A stretch of DNA of 36,417 nucleotides from Beijerinckia sp. L45 (GTDB taxonomy: Bacteria; Pseudomonadota; Alphaproteobacteria; Rhizobiales; Beijerinckiaceae), in assembly GCF_009765775.1 (NCBI RefSeq), contig NZ_LMUU01000139.1:1-36417 (forward strand), given 5' to 3'. This document shows positions 34,762 to 36,417 of this stretch, one piece after another. How positions within the stretch are numbered: the first letter of the stretch is position 1; the number at the start of each line of letters is the position of its first letter. Both the position numbers and the translations under genes were made by a program. Below the pieces are notes generated by a model, which searched no databases, was not told where the DNA came from, and saw only the letters and a list, made by a program, of their open reading frames with translations.

Positions 34762-36117
34762 ATGACAGTGATCGATCCGACAAACCACCAGGCGGTCGAC
34801 GCGCCTGCGGAGTCGACGACCGGCCCAACCGTCGGCGTCAACCGTCGCGGCTTCATCAAGGCGGGCGCGGCCACAGCGGGCGCGGCGATCGGTTCCGGAG
34901 CGATCACCGGCTTCCCGACGATCTGGGCCCAAGAGATCAAGGACATCGAGCTGCGCCACGTCGGCGTGTCCTACTCGGTGGTCAAGGCGATCGGCGACCA
35001 AGCCTCGAAAGACCTCGGCTTCAAGGTCACGATGCAGAACCTCGATACGTCCGCCGCCATCAACCGGTTCATCACGCAGCCGAACACGGTCGACATCGCC
35101 GACCTCGAGGGATGGCAAGCCAAGCTCGCGGCGCGTCGCGGCGTGATCCAGGGCATCGAAGCCAAGAAGATCAAGGAATTCGACAACTTCCTGCCGATCT
35201 TCACCAAGGGCGAGTTCGAGGGTCACAAGGTCTCGCGCCAGGGCATCTCGCCTTTCGAAGCGCTGTACCTGCCCTCCGCTGACTCCAAGGAACTGCACGA
35301 CGGCGTCAGCGACTGGCTGACCAACGTGCCGCAGGTCTACAACGCGGATTCGATGGGCTACCGCCCCGATCTCGTCGGCCACACCGTCACCGCCTGGAAG
35401 GACCTGATCGACCCGAAGTTCAAGGGCAAGGCCGCCATCCTCGACGTGCCCGCGATCGGCATCATGGACGCCGCGCTGTGCTTCGAGAGCGCCGGGCTGA
35501 TCAAGTACGGCAACAAGGGTAACATGACGAAGCAAGAGATCGACTTCACCTGCGACAAGCTGATCGAGTTGAAGAAGGCGGGCCAGTTCCGCGCCACCTG
35601 GACCACCTTCGACCAGTCGGTGCAGCTGATGGCGGCCGGCGAAGTCGTGATCCAGTCGATGTGGTCGCCGGCGGTTGCCGCGGTCCGCGTCAAGCAGATC
35701 CCCTGCACCTATGCGGCGGTCAACATCAAGGACGGCAAGGAAGGCTATCGCGGTTGGTGCAACGGCATGGGCCTGATGAAGCACCTTACCGGCAAGAAGC
35801 TCGAAGCCGCCTACGAATACATGAACTGGTACATGTCGGGCTGGCAGGGCGCGTTCGTCAGCCGCTACGGCTATTACAGCCCCGTCCCGTCGACCGCGAA
35901 AAAGTTCATGACGCCGGCGGAATACGCCTTTTGGTACGAAGGCAAGCCTGCCCCCGAGGCGATCACCGATCCCTACGGCGTCCCGATGGAGAAGGTCGGC
36001 ACGGTGCGCGACGGCGGCTCCTTCACCGAGCGCGTGACCAACATCTCGTGCTGGAACACGCTGATGGACGAGGCCGCCTACATGAACAAGCGCTGGAACG
36101 ACTTTAAGGTCGCTTGA
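34762..36117 (+). CDS. ABC transporter substrate-binding protein, polyamine (PotD-like) type, Tat-exported
   Basis: 451 residues. A twin-arginine signal NRRGFIKAGA (27-36), an Ala/Gly-rich hydrophobic stretch and a likely cleavage site after IWA (about residue 56) indicate periplasmic export through Tat. The mature part reads as a family 1 solute-binding protein of the spermidine/putrescine group: TVDIADLEGWQAKLAARRG, VPQVYNADSMGYRPDLVG, AWKDLIDPKFKGKAAILDVP and MAAGEVVIQSMWSPAVAAVR. It is longer than E. coli PotD (about 350). GGGGAAG lies upstream of the ATG. The next gene is an ABC permease, which supports an importer. The substrate (polyamine, opine or another amine) is not determined by the sequence. 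Confidence 0.85.
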   Translation: MTVIDPTNHQAVDAPAESTTGPTVGVNRRGFIKAGAATAGAAIGSGAITGFPTIWAQEIKDIELRHVGVSYSVVKAIGDQASKDLGFKVTMQNLDTSAAINRFITQPNTVDIADLEGWQAKLAARRGVIQGIEAKKIKEFDNFLPIFTKGEFEGHKVSRQGISPFEALYLPSADSKELHDGVSDWLTNVPQVYNADSMGYRPDLVGHTVTAWKDLIDPKFKGKAAILDVPAIGIMDAALCFESAGLIKYGNKGNMTKQEIDFTCDKLIELKKAGQFRATWTTFDQSVQLMAAGEVVIQSMWSPAVAAVRVKQIPCTYAAVNIKDGKEGYRGWCNGMGLMKHLTGKKLEAAYEYMNWYMSGWQGAFVSRYGYYSPVPSTAKKFMTPAEYAFWYEGKPAPEAITDPYGVPMEKVGTVRDGGSFTERVTNISCWNTLMDEAAYMNKRWNDFKVA

Positions 36118-36129
36118 GCCGATTGTCCC

Positions 36130-36160
36130 GTCGGTCCAGCATCTTATGGGCTGGACCGAC
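36130..36160 (+). repeat. Hairpin between the binding-protein and permease genes
   Basis: The perfect 11-base arms GTCGGTCCAGC (36130-36140) and GCTGGACCGAC (36150-36160) enclose a 9-base loop, 12 bases after the stop. No U-run follows. Such structures after binding-protein genes commonly stabilise the upstream message so that more binding protein than permease is made. Confidence 0.7.
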
Positions 36161-36198
36161 GCGCCGTTGCATGTGTCGAATTTTCCGGGACGGTCCGA

Positions 36199-36417
36199 AT
36201 GCGCTTCCGCCGAGCCGTCGTCAGCTGGCTCTACATATCCCCGCTCGTTCTCGTCCTGATTCCGTTTTTCGTGCTGCCGATCATGGTCGTGCTGGTGGCG
36301 AGCGTGTTCGAGACGGATGGGTTCGGCGGCCTGATCCCGACCTTCACGCTCTCGAACTATGCCAGCGTACTCACCTCCGGGCTGACGCTGAACCTCTATC
36401 TCGCCACCTTGAAATTC
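36199..36417 (+). CDS. ABC transporter inner-membrane permease (PotB-like), N-terminal part
   Basis: 73 codons to the right edge of the window. After a short basic start (MRFRRAVVSWLY) comes the first membrane segment, ISPLVLVLIPFFVLPIMVVL (about 13-32). Then follows a periplasmic loop with FTLSNYASVLTSG, as in polyamine-type permeases of the binding-protein-dependent family, and the start of the next segment. The EAA loop that contacts the ATPase would lie outside. A weak GGGA precedes the ATG. It is 81 bases after the binding-protein gene and in the same orientation. Confidence 0.85.
   Translation, partial: MRFRRAVVSWLYISPLVLVLIPFFVLPIMVVLVASVFETDGFGGLIPTFTLSNYASVLTSGLTLNLYLATLKF

Overview
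The window is a chromosomal core-gene region of an alphaproteobacterium, most likely a member of the Rhizobiales (Hyphomicrobiales) close to the methylotroph or Bosea-like families. This rests on the high GC content, on ribosomal proteins and RNA polymerase subunits that read as alphaproteobacterial, and on the order adk between secY and rpsM with no rpsD in the alpha operon. A Do-type protease gene follows rplQ, as is common in this order. The genus cannot be fixed from the sequence alone.

Layout. Positions 1-324 hold the 5' part of a DegP/DegQ-type protease gene (minus strand). Positions 487-19622 are one uninterrupted minus-strand run of 31 genes in the ancestral order str-S10-spc-alpha: rpsL, rpsG, fusA, tuf, rpsJ, rplC, rplD, rplW, rplB, rpsS, rplV, rpsC, rplP, rpmC, rpsQ, rplN, rplX, rplE, rpsN, rpsH, rplF, rplR, rpsE, rpmD, rplO, secY, adk, rpsM, rpsK, rpoA, rplQ. 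It ends in a good intrinsic terminator (429-462). A 569-base regulatory gap (19623-20191) carries the likely str promoter. It is followed by two plus-strand genes outside the core set: a membrane-anchored ABM-fold protein (20192-21172) and a guanine-deaminase-like enzyme (21234-21716). A shared bidirectional terminator (21765-21792) separates these from the minus-strand cluster secE-nusG-rplK-rplA-rplJ-rplL-rpoB-rpoC (34174 down to 21822). Upstream of secE is a small unknown gene with its own promoter and terminator candidates. The right edge opens a plus-strand ABC importer: a Tat-exported polyamine-type binding protein (34762-36117) and the start of its inner-membrane permease.

The core genes jointly make the ribosome (30S and 50S proteins), the elongation factors EF-Tu and EF-G, the RNA polymerase alpha, beta and beta' subunits, the SecY and SecE channel subunits, NusG and adenylate kinase. 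They form the growth-rate-regulated gene-expression block. Regulation is visible as long structured gaps at places that match the E. coli operon borders (S10/spc and spc/alpha), a long rplJ leader with a duplicated Shine-Dalgarno sequence, tandem hairpins before rpoB, and several intercistronic palindromes without U-tracts.

I found no clearly new multigene system, CRISPR array, insertion sequence, rRNA or tRNA. The best second-look items are the ABM/deaminase pair inserted between the rpo and str operons, the roughly 50-residue N-terminal extension of L5, the duplicated rplJ ribosome-binding site, the structured 244-base rpsQ-rplN gap, and the small gene before secE.
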